Shown: in pieces, positions 58,906 through 60,050 of the stretch | Layout of the letters: each line of letters starts with the position of its first letter | Position numbering within the stretch: position 1 is the stretch's first letter | The notes under the pieces: generated by a model | The model's database searches: none | The model's input: the letters and a program-made list of their open reading frames with translations, nothing else | Told to the model about the DNA's origin: nothing | From: Pseudomonadota bacterium | GTDB lineage: Bacteria > Pseudomonadota > Gammaproteobacteria > Burkholderiales > Burkholderiaceae_C | Length of the DNA: 60,050 nucleotides | Direction of reading: 5' to 3' | Assembly (NCBI GenBank): GCA_023387335.1 | Contig: JAEWIF010000035.1 | Coordinates: 1-60,050, forward strand | Position numbers and translations under genes: made by a program

Positions 58906-60050
58906 CCGCGGCCGCCCGCGCGCCGGTGGCGCTGCTGGCCGCGGCGGCTTTCGTCAGCGCGGCCGCCATGCGGGTGTGCGACCCGCTGCTGCCGCGGTTC
59001 GCGCAGGAGTACCAGCGCAGCCCCGGCGAGGCCGGCGGCGTGGTGGTCGGTTTCGCCATCGCCTACGGCTTCATGCAGCTGCTGTTCGGGCCGCTGGGCG
59101 ATCGCTTCGGCAAGCAGCGGATGATCGCGCTGGCCCTGCTGGGCTGCGCTCTGGCTTCGACCGCGGCGGTGTTCGTCGACGACTTCAACGCGCTGCTCGT
59201 CCTGCGCATCGCCTGGGGCATGGGCGCGGCGGGCATCGTGCCGCTGGCCATGGCCTGGGTCGGCGATTCCGTGTCCTACGAGCAGCGCCAGCCCACGCTC
59301 GCGCGCCTGCTGCTGGGCACGCTGTCCGGCATGGTCGCGGGACAGCTGCTGGGCGGCCTGTTCGCGGAAAGCGCCTGGGGCTGGCGCGGCGCCTTCCTCA
59401 CGCTCGGCGGGGGCTACTGGGTGATGGCCGCGATGCTCTTTTGGCGGCGACGCGAAGCGGCACCGGCGGTCGCCCATGCGCCGCACCACCGGCAGATCGC
59501 CGCCGTCCTCGGCGAGCGCTGGGCGCTGGTGGTGCTGCTGGCGGTGTTCCTCGAGGGCCTGTTCCTGCTCGGCCCGCTGGCCTACCTGCCGAGCTACCTG
59601 CACCAGCGCGAAGGCCTGGGCCTGCGCGCCGCGTCCATCGTGGCGGCGCTGTATGCGGGCGGCGGGCTGGTCTACGCGCTGTCGGCGCGCCGCATCGTGC
59701 CCTGGCTGGGCGAGCGCGGCATGAGCGGCGCCGGCGGCGCGCTGATGGCGGCGGGGCTGGTCGGCCTGTGGCTGCTGCCGCACTGGTCGACCGCCTCGGT
59801 GCTGGCGCTGCTGCTCGGCTTCGGCACCTACCTGTTCCACAACACGCTGCAGACCCACGCGACGCAGATGGCGCCGGCCGCGCGAGGCACCGCCGTGTCG
59901 CTGTTCGCCTTCGCGCTGTTCGTCGGCCAGGCGATGGGCGTGACCGCGTTCGGCGGGATGCTGGACCGCGAGGCCTACGCCGCGCTGCTGGTCGCGCCCG
60001 GCCTGGCGCTGCTCGTCGCCGGCCTGGGCTTCGCGTGGGCGCTGCGCCGG
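58902..60050 (+). CDS. MFS transporter, C-terminus beyond window
   Basis: 383 codons are open to the window end. There are about 12 hydrophobic segments and the MFS loop GPLGDRFGKQRMIALALLG between helices 2 and 3, with LRIAWGMGAAGIVPLAMAWV and GQLLGGLFAESAWGWRGAF. Probably a drug:H+ antiporter-1-like importer or exporter of the cluster's substrate or product. It is coupled to the racemase gene by a four-base overlap. The end of the protein is not visible but cannot be far. Confidence 0.85.
   Translation, partial: MTAAARAPVALLAAAAFVSAAAMRVCDPLLPRFAQEYQRSPGEAGGVVVGFAIAYGFMQLLFGPLGDRFGKQRMIALALLGCALASTAAVFVDDFNALLVLRIAWGMGAAGIVPLAMAWVGDSVSYEQRQPTLARLLLGTLSGMVAGQLLGGLFAESAWGWRGAFLTLGGGYWVMAAMLFWRRREAAPAVAHAPHHRQIAAVLGERWALVVLLAVFLEGLFLLGPLAYLPSYLHQREGLGLRAASIVAALYAGGGLVYALSARRIVPWLGERGMSGAGGALMAAGLVGLWLLPHWSTASVLALLLGFGTYLFHNTLQTHATQMAPAARGTAVSLFAFALFVGQAMGVTAFGGMLDREAYAALLVAPGLALLVAGLGFAWALRR

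Overview
The window looks like a chromosomal stretch of a high-GC betaproteobacterium of the order Burkholderiales, most likely a Comamonadaceae relative. The evidence is uniformly GC-rich coding on both strands, several Bug/TctC periplasmic receptors, a minCDE-rdgC core block, a complete Tad pilus locus, and many small IclR/LysR/GntR-regulated catabolic operons. The genus cannot be fixed from sequence alone. I saw no tRNA, rRNA, CRISPR array, transposase or phage gene.

0-6 kb: the start of a Tim44-like protein runs off the left edge. Next comes a terephthalate-type cluster: an IclR regulator and a Bug receptor on the minus strand, divergent from tphA2-tphA3-tphB-tphA1 on the plus strand. All four plus-strand genes overlap by 1-4 bases. 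The encoded route is dioxygenation and dihydrodiol oxidation of a benzene-dicarboxylate to protocatechuate.

6-18 kb: a stand-alone extradiol (DODA-type) dioxygenase is followed by a LysR regulator divergent from a flavoprotein hydroxylase. A second aromatic-acid operon follows. It has two tandem Bug receptors, an IclR regulator, and an operon of reductase, Rieske alpha subunit, SDR, Rieske beta subunit, a 59-residue protein and a class II aldolase. Two promoters here (near 9.4 and 12.3 kb) carry the same set of 17-bp dyads and define one IclR regulon. A methyltransferase then lies divergent from a SARP/TolB-like/TPR regulator.

20-32 kb: SBP56 (methanethiol-oxidase family) with a membrane protein; the minCDE and rdgC core; a frameshifted fic gene behind a nested palindrome; a lectin-like lipoprotein; an EF-G-like GTPase; azoR with a divergent LysR; and small regulators.

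32-44 kb: a Tad/Flp pilus locus: prepilin peptidase, RcpC/CpaB, secretin, lipoprotein, Flp pilin, three TadE/TadG-type pseudopilin-like proteins, TadZ, TadA, TadB and TadC. A PilZ-like protein and a LuxR-type regulator lie just upstream.

44-46 kb: a hydrolase, a HypT-like LysR and a divergent D(-)-tartrate dehydratase.

46-60 kb: the least familiar part. Four transcription units are assigned to one cluster: (1) flavin reductase fused to an FCD sensor domain, KstD-like dehydrogenase, NIPSNAP; (2) thiolase-like aldolase lacking the thiolase cysteine, DUF35 partner, NIPSNAP, FCD-GntR; (3) amidohydrolase, cupin, double EthD, second flavoprotein dehydrogenase; (4) internally duplicated protein, alpha-methylacyl-CoA racemase, MFS transporter, with a second FCD-GntR divergent from it. 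Three of the promoters share the palindrome AATGG-N5-CCATT. I read this as one regulon for degrading an unidentified cyclic, CoA-activated substrate. The flavin reductase carries the same sensor fold as the transcription factor.
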